A stretch of DNA of 64,000 nucleotides from Bacillota bacterium. Lineage in GTDB: Bacteria; Bacillota; Clostridia; Christensenellales; JAEXRW01. The stretch covers positions 1 to 64,000 of the forward strand of contig JAEXRW010000018.1 in the NCBI GenBank assembly GCA_023454175.1, read 5' to 3'. The notes beneath the pieces were generated by a model that ran no database searches, was not told the DNA's origin, and saw nothing but the letters and a program-made list of their open reading frames with translations. This document shows, in pieces, positions 10,520 through 19,339 of this stretch. Both the position numbers and the translations under genes were made by a program. The first letter of the stretch is position 1. Each line of letters opens with the position of its first letter.

Positions 10520-11752
10520 TTATTCCTCGTCTACATAATCGCCCAGCCCCAGGTCGTTGTCCTGTGGGATCATCCCCATCGAGATGGCGCCATGTCCGTA
10601 TCGCCCGCGGATCTGGTCGATCGCCCGCTCCAGCTTTTCCTGCTTCTCGCTCTCCTTCTCATTTATGCCGCTGAAAAGGTCCAGCTGCTCCGCCGCCTCG
10701 TTTTCGGGGACCAATTGTGAGCCCGTGATCGTCACCATCCGGATGGGCGCCCCTGCCTTCCAGGCTTTCGTGATGATATCGGTTGCCGTATCCGACATCT
10801 CCTTCGTCAGGTTTGTCGGACGGGGTAATTTCCGCTGTCGGGAGATGGATTTGAAGTCCGGGTCCCGTATCAGCACCTGCACCGTCCGGCATTTCATCCC
10901 GTGTGCGCGCAGCCGCGTGGCCACAGAGTCCGCCAGCACCTTCACGCCCAGCCGGATATCGGCCTGGCTCACGAGATTCCGTTTGAACGTCATCCCGTTC
11001 CCCACAGACTTCAGTTCCCGGCTTTCACCGATATACGCCACAGGGCTCTCGTCGATGCCGTTGGCGAAGTCCAGGATCGTTTCCCCCGTCTTCCCCAGTA
11101 GGTAAGAGATGGTACCCCGGTCAAAGCTGGCGAGTTCGCCGATGGTGTGCACGCCGTGCCGGGCCAGGATGTCCGCCGCCACCTTCCCCACATACAGGAG
11201 CGAATTGGCCGGCAGCGGCCATATCACCTTTTTGAAGTTTTCTCGTGTGATAACGCTCGTGGCGTCGGGTTTTTTCAGGTCGCTCCCCAGCTTGGCAAAC
11301 ACCTTGTTGAAGGATACGCCCACAGATACCGTCAGGCCCAGCTCGGATCTGATGCGTTCGCGAATGGTATTGGCGATGGTCTCCCCGTCCCCGAAAAGGT
11401 GCAGGCTTCCCGTCACGTCCAGCCAGGACTCGTCGATGCCAAAAGGCTCCACCTGGCTGGTGAAGCCTTCATAAATCTTGTTGATGATCTTGGAGTATTT
11501 CGAGTACCGCTCGTGGTGCGGCGGGATGAGGATGAGGTCCGGGCACTTGCGTTTGGCCTGCCAGATCGTTTCGGCGGTATTCACGCCGTACTTCTTCGCG
11601 TGCTCGTTCTTGGCCAGGATGATCCCGTGCCGGTGTTCAGGATCTCCGCACACCGCCACAGGTTTGTCACGGAGTTCGGGCAGGGATAGCAGCTCCACCG
11701 AAGCGAAAAAGCTGTTGCAGTCGCAGTGCAGGATCGTCCTGTCCTTTGTCAT
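10520..11752 (-). CDS. dinB: Y-family DNA polymerase (Pol IV/DinB type)
   Basis: Translesion DNA polymerase. The 410-residue protein starts TILHCDCNSFFASVE, with the first catalytic aspartate in HCDCNSFF and the steric-gate-region phenylalanines, and has the second acidic pair in GIDESWLDVTGS. The little-finger domain follows, and near the C-terminus the sequence EQLDLFSG is a good sliding-clamp-binding motif. The extended C-terminus resembles the UvrX/UmuC-like group of Firmicutes more than short DinB, so the exact subgroup is uncertain. GGAGGG lies close before the ATG. An AbrB-family gene lies directly upstream on the same strand, 51 bases away. Confidence 0.92.
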   Translation of the reverse strand: MTKDRTILHCDCNSFFASVELLSLPELRDKPVAVCGDPEHRHGIILAKNEHAKKYGVNTAETIWQAKRKCPDLILIPPHHERYSKYSKIINKIYEGFTSQVEPFGIDESWLDVTGSLHLFGDGETIANTIRERIRSELGLTVSVGVSFNKVFAKLGSDLKKPDATSVITRENFKKVIWPLPANSLLYVGKVAADILARHGVHTIGELASFDRGTISYLLGKTGETILDFANGIDESPVAYIGESRELKSVGNGMTFKRNLVSQADIRLGVKVLADSVATRLRAHGMKCRTVQVLIRDPDFKSISRQRKLPRPTNLTKEMSDTATDIITKAWKAGAPIRMVTITGSQLVPENEAAEQLDLFSGINEKESEKQEKLERAIDQIRGRYGHGAISMGMIPQDNDLGLGDYVDEE

Positions 11753-11803
11753 GCTTTCGCCCTCCAGGGCTCACCCCTTATGCAGGGGATTTATCGGCTG
11801 TGA

Positions 11804-12037
11804 TTACAGTTTTGCGATGCAGTCCCTGCAGATTTTCTTGCCCTTGAATTCCACCAGGTCCGATGAATTATCGCAGAAAAGGCATGAGCTTTGGTATTTC
11901 CGTAAAAAGATGCTCTCGCCGTCCACGAAGATTTCGAGCGGGTCCTTGATCTCGATGCCCAGCGTGCGGCGCAGTTCAATGGGAAGCACCACGCGTCCCA
12001 GCATGTCCACGTCCCTGACGATCCCTGTTGATTTCAT
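11804..12037 (-). CDS. AbrB/SpoVT-family regulator with C-terminal zinc ribbon
   Basis: Small transition-state-type DNA-binding protein of 77 residues. Residues 1-45 are a swapped-hairpin AbrB domain (STGIVRDVDMLGRVVLPIEL, then RRTLGI and DPLEIFVDG). The last 25 residues carry CLFC and CRDC pairs, which suggest a zinc ribbon. This two-part plan is common in clostridial AbrB-like proteins as I recall it. A GGGGG ribosome binding site lies upstream. It may be cotranscribed with dinB. Its targets cannot be read from the sequence. Confidence 0.88.
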   Translation of the reverse strand: MKSTGIVRDVDMLGRVVLPIELRRTLGIEIKDPLEIFVDGESIFLRKYQSSCLFCDNSSDLVEFKGKKICRDCIAKL

Positions 12038-12192
12038 GATGTCATTACCCCCTGTTGTAGAAAATGGTTATAGATTATGATAACACATATCGGCATGAAT
12101 ATATAGGAATATTTCACACACTTGCCAGCCTGTTCACAATGGATCTCGTTTTAGCTGTGACCATTTCAGCGTCAGAATGATCGCGGTCATTC

Positions 12193-13038
12193 TCAGTCAA
12201 ACTTGCCTCTGTACCCGCACTTCCGGCAGAGTTCTTCGACCGCATTTCGGTTCGAAAACCCGTCGTAGATCGTCCTCGCCCGCGGGGATTCGAGGATCTC
12301 CTCCAGGCTCTGGGTGAGGAGGTTGCCAAGGTTAATAACGCCTTCCCCGTCCAGGCAGCACGGGACCACCGTGCCGTCGCACAGGATGCCGATCTGGTCC
12401 CTGAGCCCGTGGCAAAATCCTTTTTCGCCAAACGAAATACCTTGAATGTCCGGCCACGCAAATTCTTCGGCCAGGTTGATGTACAGGTCCTCGCCGATCT
12501 TGATCCCCCTGCCGTTCGTTTCGCCGGTTGGAATGGGTGCATCCGGGAATGCCGACCGGATACGTTCGATGACCCGTTCGTTTTCGGGATTCGTCTCTCC
12601 CGCCCCGTTGTTCCACAGCCGCAGGCTGACGATGATCTTTCGTTTGGCTCGTAACGCTTTTACCGTTGAGATAACGTCATTGAGGTATGCATCGTCGCTG
12701 CCCGAATGGCTGTGCAGGGAGATGCTCAGTTTCCGTAGCGCCGGCTTCATCAGCGCGCCGTCCAGGTGCCTGCGCAGCAATGTGCCGTTTGTCGTAAGAT
12801 TGACGGGGAAACCGTATTGTGATGCAAGATCGAGAAATGTCCCCAGCTCCGGGTGCAGGAGTGGTTCGCCCATCACGTGGAAATAAAGCTGGTTCACGCT
12901 CCCGCGCAGTCTGGATAGGATGATGTGGAGTTCTTCCGCGCGCATAAACCGGATGGGGCGTGAATTGCCCGGGCAGAACGGGCAGTCCAGGTTGCATGCG
13001 TTCGTGATCTCGATATAGGCCTTCTTGAATGAGCGCAA
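12193..13038 (-). CDS. Radical SAM protein with SPASM-like C-terminus
   Basis: The 281-residue protein has the radical SAM cluster motif C15-x3-C19-x2-C22 (ITNACNLDCPFCPG) and GEPLLHPEL, the usual second strand motif. The C-terminal part has CDGTVVPCCLDG and CRKCGYRG, typical of SPASM-type auxiliary iron-sulfur binding. The substrate is unknown; no peptide precursor is seen beside it. The start is TTG at 13038, with AAGGA upstream; no in-frame ATG lies before the cluster motif. It follows the ABC-F gene after 27 bases on the same strand, so they are probably cotranscribed. Confidence 0.85.
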   Translation of the reverse strand: MRSFKKAYIEITNACNLDCPFCPGNSRPIRFMRAEELHIILSRLRGSVNQLYFHVMGEPLLHPELGTFLDLASQYGFPVNLTTNGTLLRRHLDGALMKPALRKLSISLHSHSGSDDAYLNDVISTVKALRAKRKIIVSLRLWNNGAGETNPENERVIERIRSAFPDAPIPTGETNGRGIKIGEDLYINLAEEFAWPDIQGISFGEKGFCHGLRDQIGILCDGTVVPCCLDGEGVINLGNLLTQSLEEILESPRARTIYDGFSNRNAVEELCRKCGYRGKFD

Positions 13039-13065
13039 TCCGCTTTTCCTTCTCGCTGCTATTTG

Positions 13066-14646
13066 TTATAACGCCACATACTCGTCATACGTCATCATTT
13101 TGTCATTGGCGCCTTCGGGCCTGAGTTCGATGATCCGGTTGGCTATCGTCTGGATGAATTCATGGTCGTGCGAGGAAAATAGCAGGATGCCCTTGAATTC
13201 CGAAAGGCCATTGTTCAGGGCCGTGATGGATTCCAGGTCCAGGTGGTTGGTCGGCTGGTCCAGGATCAGCACATTGGCCCCGTTCATCATCATACGTGAG
13301 AGCATGCAGCGCACCTTCTCGCCGCCCGATAGCACGTTCACAGGCTTGAATACATCGTCCCCCGAGAAAAGCATCCTCCCCAGGAATCCCCGCAGGTACG
13401 TCTCCGTCAGGTCGCGTGAATACTGCTCCAGCCATTTGAGGAGGGTGAGGTCGCTGTCAGCGAAAAAGCTTGTGTTGTCCTTCGGGAAATACGATTGGGA
13501 TGTGCTGATCCCCCACTTGAAACTGCCTTCATCCGGCTGTATTTCTTCCATCAGGATTTTGAAAAGCGTAGTGTTCGCGATCTCGTTTTCCCCCACGAAG
13601 GCGATCTTGTCCCCTTTGTTCACGCGGAAGGACAGGTCGTTGAGTACTTTCACGCCGTCGACCGTCTTGCTGATGCCGCTTACTGTGAGGATCTCTTTGC
13701 CGGGTTCCCTGTCCATCTGGAATCCCACAAACGGGTATCTCCGGCTGGATGCGGGCATTTCCTCCAGCGTCAGCTTTTCCAGCAGTTTCCTTCTGGATGT
13801 CGCCTGCTTCGCCTTGGATTTGTTCGCGGAAAACCTGGCGATGAAGCTTTCCAGGTCTTTGGCCTTGTCTTCCCGTTTCTTGTTCTGTTCCCGTGCCATC
13901 CGCTGCATCATCTGGCTGGACTCGTACCAAAAGTCATAGTTGCCGGTATAAAGGCTTATCTTGGTGAAATCGATGTCCACGATATGCGTGCACACGGTAT
14001 TGAGGAAATGCCTGTCATGGGATACCACGATCACGGTCCCCGCGTACTCCAGCAGGAAATCTTCCAGCCAGTTGACGGAGCGTATATCCAGATGGTTTGT
14101 CGGTTCATCCATCAGGATGATCTCGGGTCGGCCGAAAAGCGCCTGCGCCAGCAGGACCTTCACCTTTTCGTTCCCGCCCAGGGTATTCATGGTGGCGTTT
14201 AGTAGTTCCAGGCTCAGGCCCAGTCCCTGTATCAGCTGGGATACTTCGCTTTCCGATTCCCAGCCGTTCATCTCCGCAAATTCACCCTCCAGCTCCGAAA
14301 CGAGGATGCCGTCTGCGTCGGTAAAATCCGCCTTGGAATAGAGTTCTTCCTTCTGTTTCATGATCTGGTACAGTCTCGGGTTGCCCTGTATGACCGTATC
14401 CATCACGGTAAATGCGTCATAGGCGTAGTGGTCCTGCTTCAATACCGACATGCGCAAATTTTTGGCGATGGAGACCTCCCCTGTCGAGGATTCCAGTTCC
14501 CCCGACAGGATCCGTAAAAAGGTGGATTTCCCGGCGCCGTTCGCGCCGATGATGCCGTAGCAGTTGCCGGGCAGGAATTTGAGGTTGACGTCCTTGAACA
14601 GGTTCGTACCGTTAAAGTTCAGGCTCAGGTTTGTTACTGTAAGCAA
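13066..14646 (-). CDS. ABC-F family ATPase (YkpA/YbiT-like)
   Basis: Soluble tandem ATPase of the ABC-F group, which acts on ribosomes; housekeeping rather than resistance is more likely for this subgroup. The 526-residue protein has a first module with Walker A GANGAGKST and MDEPTNHLD, a charged linker (about 240-300), and a second module with LSGGEKVRCMLSRMMM and LILDQPTNHLD. The second Walker A is degenerate (GENEIANTTLF lacks the P-loop lysine), and the first signature is NTLGGNEKVKV rather than LSGGQ. I believe the degenerate second P-loop is seen in YkpA relatives. The start is TTG with GGAGGT five bases before it. Confidence 0.93.
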   Translation of the reverse strand: MLTVTNLSLNFNGTNLFKDVNLKFLPGNCYGIIGANGAGKSTFLRILSGELESSTGEVSIAKNLRMSVLKQDHYAYDAFTVMDTVIQGNPRLYQIMKQKEELYSKADFTDADGILVSELEGEFAEMNGWESESEVSQLIQGLGLSLELLNATMNTLGGNEKVKVLLAQALFGRPEIILMDEPTNHLDIRSVNWLEDFLLEYAGTVIVVSHDRHFLNTVCTHIVDIDFTKISLYTGNYDFWYESSQMMQRMAREQNKKREDKAKDLESFIARFSANKSKAKQATSRRKLLEKLTLEEMPASSRRYPFVGFQMDREPGKEILTVSGISKTVDGVKVLNDLSFRVNKGDKIAFVGENEIANTTLFKILMEEIQPDEGSFKWGISTSQSYFPKDNTSFFADSDLTLLKWLEQYSRDLTETYLRGFLGRMLFSGDDVFKPVNVLSGGEKVRCMLSRMMMNGANVLILDQPTNHLDLESITALNNGLSEFKGILLFSSHDHEFIQTIANRIIELRPEGANDKMMTYDEYVAL

Positions 14647-14720
14647 TTTACCTCCACTGGCTTCATAGGATTCATAAGGCTTTTATCATAATCGCTGAAC
14701 GCATCTTTTGCAATGTCAGT

Positions 14721-14912
14721 TCAATCCTTTTTATAGACTCTGCCCACGATCCCGCTTTCCAGCCGCACCTTGATGCCCCGCGGATGCGTAGGTGAGTTTG
14801 TCAATATGTCCTTTACGACCCCCTCGGTCAGTCGACCTGTGGGCTGGTCCTGTTTCTGTACCACGAAAACGTGTGTGCCCGGCGGCACTTCTGAGCGGTT
14901 TGTGATCGGCAT
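14721..14912 (-). CDS. YwbE family protein
   Basis: Small basic protein of 63 residues matching the YwbE family in length and pattern: an N-terminal PPGTHVFVVQKQDQPTGRLT, then VVKDILTNSPTHPRGIKVRL and a closing GIVGRVYKK. The fold is expected to be a small beta barrel. Biological role unknown. The start at 14912 (MPITNRSEV) is chosen by family length; an upstream extension would run into the ArsC-like gene, whose stop is at 14920, so the two genes are probably one transcript. Confidence 0.88.
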   Translation of the reverse strand: MPITNRSEVPPGTHVFVVQKQDQPTGRLTEGVVKDILTNSPTHPRGIKVRLESGIVGRVYKKD

Positions 14913-14919
14913 ATGATTT

Positions 14920-15258
14920 CTACTCCCAATCTTTCCATATTTCCGGTTTGAATCCCACCGTTGCCTGCTTCCCGTTGCGCACGATGGGGGATGCAAAAAG
15001 CTTCGGGTGGTTCACCAGCAGCTCCATCTTCATCTCATCCGACCGGATGTACTGCAGGTTCAGGATTGTGTACTCCTTGCTCTTGGCGTTGATCAGCGCC
15101 GTGAGGCCGGTGGCCGCCTTCACGCTTTCCAGTTCCCGTTTGCTCAGGCCAAAGCGGTCCAGGTCGATGCGCTGGTACGGGATCCTGCGCTCCTTGAAAT
15201 ACCGCTCGGCCTTCTGCGTGTCAAAGCATTTGTTTCTGCCGTAGATCTGTACGTTCAT
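14920..15258 (-). CDS. ArsC/Spx-like thioredoxin-fold protein
   Basis: The 112-residue protein has the ArsC-family plan: MNVQIYGRNKCFDTQKAERY with a single N-terminal cysteine (C12), then LSKRELESV, YTILNL and the cis-proline-region LFASPIVRNGKQATVGF. The Spx-type CxxC pair is absent because only one cysteine is present, so a true Spx transcription partner is less likely. Real arsenate reductase activity is not supported by context, since no ars genes are nearby. It sits 7 bases upstream of ywbE. Confidence 0.85.
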   Translation of the reverse strand: MNVQIYGRNKCFDTQKAERYFKERRIPYQRIDLDRFGLSKRELESVKAATGLTALINAKSKEYTILNLQYIRSDEMKMELLVNHPKLFASPIVRNGKQATVGFKPEIWKDWE

Positions 15259-15465
15259 CCTGTGCTCCTGCCTCTTGGATAACTGCGGTCCGATGAATAT
15301 ATCGGAGTGGATACGCTTTTGATCATAACATACCGCAGCCTGTCCTGCCCGCCTTTTTTTCGACGCAGAAGGGAATAACCCGCTCTTGCGGCTTCTGTAT
15401 ACATATAGTTATAATGAAGAAGCTTACGTTTTTATGCAAATTGAAGTTGGGGTGTCATATCGCCC

Positions 15466-17013
15466 ATGAATGGTATAACAAAAGGCTTCCGGGCCCTGGC
15501 AAAACCTCTTTCCATTATATTTCCTTCCGTCTCCCTCATTTTGATGGTGCTGGTGCTGCTGCAGTTCCGGTTCTATATCCCCGAGGCCGGCGTCGCCTTT
15601 GCTGTGGTTTTTTACGCGCTTTCCGCCCTGTATCTTGCCTGCCTGTTCACATCCAGGGTCTGGCTCCCGGGGTTGATAGCGCTTTTGGCCATGCCCGCCA
15701 TCGTATTTTTCATAGGCATCATGATCTACTGGCCCGTCATCGTGGCCTTGCTTCCGGCCATTTTCAAGGCTTTCCGGGAGCGGGAGCGCATGCTCGCAGC
15801 CAGGATCGTCACCTTCACTCTGACCGGGCTGCTCGTCGTCACCTTTGTCCCCACCTCCATCCTCTCCTGCAAGGCATACAGTACGGATACCAACCCGGCG
15901 TTCAAATTCGTCTCGCCAGACAGCAGGCATATGCTCCAGATCAGTGTCCGTCTGGAGGCCAACCTTGGCGGCCCCGGCAACGCGGTACTGTATGAAAGAT
16001 ACCCCCTCGGCCTGGAAAGGGCAGAGAAAACCATCTTTTTTTCAGACTGGATCGGAGTCACCCGCGTACCGGGCAGCTATTCGGGGGATGTCACCGTGGA
16101 TGTGGATGCGAAGTGGGCGGATAACGGCTCGCTCCTGATCAACGGCCATGCGGTGGATGTGCATGCCACTCCCCTGCTTTTCATGGATACGGACCTTGTG
16201 GAGTATGCGCAGGCTGCGCCCATTGCTCCCACCCTGCCCCCCACCGCTTCCGCAGCAGCCACTCCCGCCCCCACCCCCGGCGTCTTTCTGGCTTCGGGCG
16301 TGCAGCAGGATGAATGGAATTACCGGAGCAGTGAGCTCAATATCCATATCGAAAAAACCTACAAGTACAAGACCACGCTGTATATCGCGGACGTCCAGGT
16401 CCTCAGCATGGAAAATTGCCTCACGGCCTTCTCCCACGATGCCTATGACAGGGCGGAGGAAAGGACTTCCGTCATGGCCAAACGCCAGGATGCGGTGCTC
16501 GCCATCAACGGCGATTACCACAGTTTCCGCAGTACCGGCGTCATCATCCGTAACGGCAAACTGTACCGGAATAAACCCAAGGAGGATATAGGCGTTATTT
16601 ATACCGATGGCCATATGGATACCTTCGGGCCTAAAGAGGCCGACGGCGAAGCGCTGATAGCAGCCGGGGCGTGGCAGACGTTCAGCTTCGGCCCCGCCCT
16701 GGTGAAAGAGGGCAGGATGGTGGAGAAATACAATGTGCCCGAGAGCATCCAGGACAGAAATCCCCGCACCTCCTTCGGCCAGGTAGCGCCCAACCACTTC
16801 ATCATCATCGTCGCGGACGGGCGCGACACAGGGGATAAGGGTATAACGTTTGAAAACCTCGCGAAGGAGTTCATCCAGCGGGGGTGCAAAACGGCGTACA
16901 ACCTGGACGGCGGCGGTTCCTCCGCCCTGTATTTCCTGGGACGCACGGTGAATGACCCCTGCTACGGCAAGGAACGCCCGCTGAGCGATATCCTCTATTT
17001 CAAGGACCGGTGA
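15466..17013 (+). CDS. Membrane-anchored phosphodiester glycosidase domain protein
   Basis: The 515-residue protein starts with about five hydrophobic segments in the first 130 residues (such as LSIIFPSVSLILMVLVLLQF), then a Pro/Ala/Thr-rich linker near 255, and a C-terminal NAGPA-type domain (about 275-510). The domain is recognised from INGDYHSFRSTGVIIRNGKL, FGQVAPNHFIIIVADGRD and the signature AYNLDGGGSSALYFLG. This domain acts on sugar-phosphodiester bonds in known members; here it would face outside the cell. The substrate is unknown. It stands alone, convergent with the nucleoside transporter operon. Confidence 0.87.
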   Translation: MNGITKGFRALAKPLSIIFPSVSLILMVLVLLQFRFYIPEAGVAFAVVFYALSALYLACLFTSRVWLPGLIALLAMPAIVFFIGIMIYWPVIVALLPAIFKAFRERERMLAARIVTFTLTGLLVVTFVPTSILSCKAYSTDTNPAFKFVSPDSRHMLQISVRLEANLGGPGNAVLYERYPLGLERAEKTIFFSDWIGVTRVPGSYSGDVTVDVDAKWADNGSLLINGHAVDVHATPLLFMDTDLVEYAQAAPIAPTLPPTASAAATPAPTPGVFLASGVQQDEWNYRSSELNIHIEKTYKYKTTLYIADVQVLSMENCLTAFSHDAYDRAEERTSVMAKRQDAVLAINGDYHSFRSTGVIIRNGKLYRNKPKEDIGVIYTDGHMDTFGPKEADGEALIAAGAWQTFSFGPALVKEGRMVEKYNVPESIQDRNPRTSFGQVAPNHFIIIVADGRDTGDKGITFENLAKEFIQRGCKTAYNLDGGGSSALYFLGRTVNDPCYGKERPLSDILYFKDR

Positions 17014-17097
17014 ATGTTATTGGATGTATCGGCTGCGTTCAGTTTGGAAACCGATGTCTCACTGAATGCAGCGATTGTAATATGCTTATCCATGAAG

Positions 17098-17130
17098 AAA
17101 TCCCCCGTTTGGCCTGCAAACGGGGGATTT
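17098..17130. terminator. Bidirectional terminator
   Basis: AAATCCCCCGTTT (17098-17110) and AAACGGGGGATTT (17118-17130) form a perfect 13-bp stem with a 7-base loop. It lies between the convergent genes ending at 17013 and 17151 and can serve both. Confidence 0.85.
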
Positions 17131-17150
17131 CATATCCGTTGAAACAATGC

Positions 17151-18131
17151 TTATTTTTTCTCGTAGGGTATGCCGTCGGCAGCGGGCATGTAGGATTTCT
17201 TTCCCGCGAGGCCGGATACCGCTAGTATGGTCAAAAGATATGGCAGCATGAAGAAGACCTCTTCGGGTATGGGTATTTCCCAGCCCAGCAGGTTCTTCAT
17301 GGCCTCGATCGTGGGTTTCAATGCAAAGGCAAGTCCGAAGAACAGGGAGGCAAGGCCTGCGCCTACCGGGTTCCACCGTCCGAAGATCAGCGCGGCCAGC
17401 GCGATGAAGCCTTTGCCCGATACCATGCCTTCGCGGAAAGCGCTGGATAATGCGATTGAAAGCGAAGCTCCGCCGATGCCTGCCATGATGCCGCTCATGA
17501 TGACGGACCAGTACCGCACCTTGAACACGCTGATACCCAGCGTATCGGCGGCGCGCGGGTGCTCGCCCACGGAGCGGATCCGCAGGCCGCCCGGCGTCTT
17601 GTAAAGTACGAACCAGACAATGGGGATAGCCAGCAGTGCGAGGAAATCAAGGGCGTTGAAGTCGCCGACGATGGGTTGGAAGCTGGCGACAGGCGGTGTC
17701 TGGCCCTGCTGGCCCATGATGGCCCGCAGCAGGAATGTCACGAGGCTTGCAGCCAGGATATTGATGGCCACGCCGACCACCACCTGGTTGGCACGGAATT
17801 TGATGCTCGCATAGGCCAGCAGTGCTGCGAAGAGTCCTCCTACGGCCATCGCTGCGATAAGGCCGGCAATGGGAGCCAGGGTTGTGACCCAGGATCCTAC
17901 CGCTTCCTCTGTCATACCCGATCCGGCAAACATACTCGTAAATACGGGCGCCAGGTAGAATGAGGTCATGGCGGCGAAAAATGCGCCAATGGTCATGATG
18001 CCTTCAAGCGCGATATTCACCACGCCCGATCTTTCCGAGAACGCGCCGCCCAGGGAGGCAAAGATGAGAGGCGTCGCAGAGAGTATGGTGGTGGAAAAGA
18101 GTATGTATATGATGGTTGCAAAATCGCTCAT
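17151..18131 (-). CDS. BMP-type nucleoside ABC transporter permease (NupQ-like)
   Basis: Inner-membrane permease of 326 residues with about eight to nine hydrophobic segments and the family stretches GVVNIALEGIMTIGAF and SVGEHPRAADTLGI. It belongs to the BPD_transp_2 group that works with BMP lipoproteins in guanosine/nucleoside uptake. Its ATG overlaps the stop of the upstream permease gene by four bases, so it is the last gene of a four-gene operon. GGGGGG lies before the ATG. Nucleoside specificity is inferred from BMP homology and from pdp-cdd divergently upstream. Confidence 0.92.
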   Translation of the reverse strand: MSDFATIIYILFSTTILSATPLIFASLGGAFSERSGVVNIALEGIMTIGAFFAAMTSFYLAPVFTSMFAGSGMTEEAVGSWVTTLAPIAGLIAAMAVGGLFAALLAYASIKFRANQVVVGVAINILAASLVTFLLRAIMGQQGQTPPVASFQPIVGDFNALDFLALLAIPIVWFVLYKTPGGLRIRSVGEHPRAADTLGISVFKVRYWSVIMSGIMAGIGGASLSIALSSAFREGMVSGKGFIALAALIFGRWNPVGAGLASLFFGLAFALKPTIEAMKNLLGWEIPIPEEVFFMLPYLLTILAVSGLAGKKSYMPAADGIPYEKK

Positions 18132-19339
18132 TTTGTTCCCCCCTGTCCGGTAGTTTCAGCCGCGGTTTTTCTTTTATCCCATCCGAAAAACCTCCGTGTC
18201 TTGGGAGGGATCATATCCTTGTCCCTGTCTCTTTTCCGTTTGATCGCGTCATAGGCGATCCGTGCGATGTTTGCCACCACAAAGAGGATGATCACACCCT
18301 GCATGATCCCTACGATCTCCTTGGGTATACCGCTCAATTGCATCATGGGCCCGCCCTTTGCCAGTACGCCGAACAGGATGGCGGAAAATATGATGCCAAA
18401 GGGGTTGTTGTTTCCCACCAGCGCCACGGAAATGCCGTCCATCCCAAATCCCGGGAAGGCCAACAGCAGCGAGCCTTTATAGGCCGCACCCATGACCATC
18501 AGGGTCCCGCCCAGGCCGGCAAACGCACCCGAAATGCACATGGCCATGATGATGTTTTTCTTGGATTTGATGCCTCCTGCTTCGGCGGCGTATCTGCTAA
18601 GCCCTGTGGCCCGGATGCCGAAGCCGGTGACCGTGTAGCGCAGGATAAACCAGGCCACCACCGCGGCAAAGACAGCGACAAATATGGCCACACTGGCCCT
18701 CGAACTGGAAAACCCGCTGTTGATCTGTGCAAACGAGGCGAGTTTGGCCGTGTCTGCAATATCGGGCGTTACCGCTGTATTGGCCTGCTGTGTGATCAAT
18801 ACGCGCACCACCAGATTGCTGAAATAATAGGCTACGTAGTTGAGCATGATGCTGTTGATTACTTCATGTGCGCCTACCAGGGCCTTGAGCAGGCCGATGA
18901 TGGCAGCCCAGAGCGCTCCGCCTGCCATACCGGCTATCATGGTCAGCGGGATATGGATGTAAGCCGGCAGGCCTTTCCCATAGATGCCCACCACGGCGGC
19001 CACCAGCAGCCCCATGATGTACTGGCCCTCCGCGCCGATATTGAAAAGGCCGCATTTATAGGCAAATGCGATGGCAAGTCCCGTGCAGATCAGGGGGGTT
19101 ACCGTTACGAGAGTTTCCCCCAGTTGGCCAAGGTTGCCGAATGCTCCGTTGAAAAGCGCACCGTATGCCACCCAGGGATCCTTGCCCATGATTACGATCA
19201 TGACGAGGCCTATGATGAATGCAACGATAACGGCAATGACCGGAAAGGTCAATTCCCTGAAGAATTTGGCGGTGGTCTCCCGCGTATAATCCCTGCTCTT
19301 TTCGTCCCCAAGGGTGCTTGAATGCTGTTGGTCGCTCAA
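18128..19339 (-). CDS. BMP-type nucleoside ABC transporter permease (NupP-like)
   Basis: Partner permease of 403 residues, with a cytoplasmic N-terminal stretch of about 35 residues, then eight or more hydrophobic segments including the family region CGLFNIGAEGQYIMGLLVAA. The C-terminus is basic (IKRKRDRDKDM). The start codon is TTG, sharing bases with the TGA stop of the ATPase gene, so translation is coupled. It should form the channel heterodimer with the following permease. Confidence 0.92.
   Translation of the reverse strand: MSDQQHSSTLGDEKSRDYTRETTAKFFRELTFPVIAVIVAFIIGLVMIVIMGKDPWVAYGALFNGAFGNLGQLGETLVTVTPLICTGLAIAFAYKCGLFNIGAEGQYIMGLLVAAVVGIYGKGLPAYIHIPLTMIAGMAGGALWAAIIGLLKALVGAHEVINSIMLNYVAYYFSNLVVRVLITQQANTAVTPDIADTAKLASFAQINSGFSSSRASVAIFVAVFAAVVAWFILRYTVTGFGIRATGLSRYAAEAGGIKSKKNIIMAMCISGAFAGLGGTLMVMGAAYKGSLLLAFPGFGMDGISVALVGNNNPFGIIFSAILFGVLAKGGPMMQLSGIPKEIVGIMQGVIILFVVANIARIAYDAIKRKRDRDKDMIPPKTRRFFGWDKRKTAAETTGQGGTK

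Noticed and set aside
14920..15258. Calling this gene Spx or arsenate reductase
   Set aside because: Only one N-terminal cysteine is present, not the Spx CxxC, and no arsenic genes are nearby.
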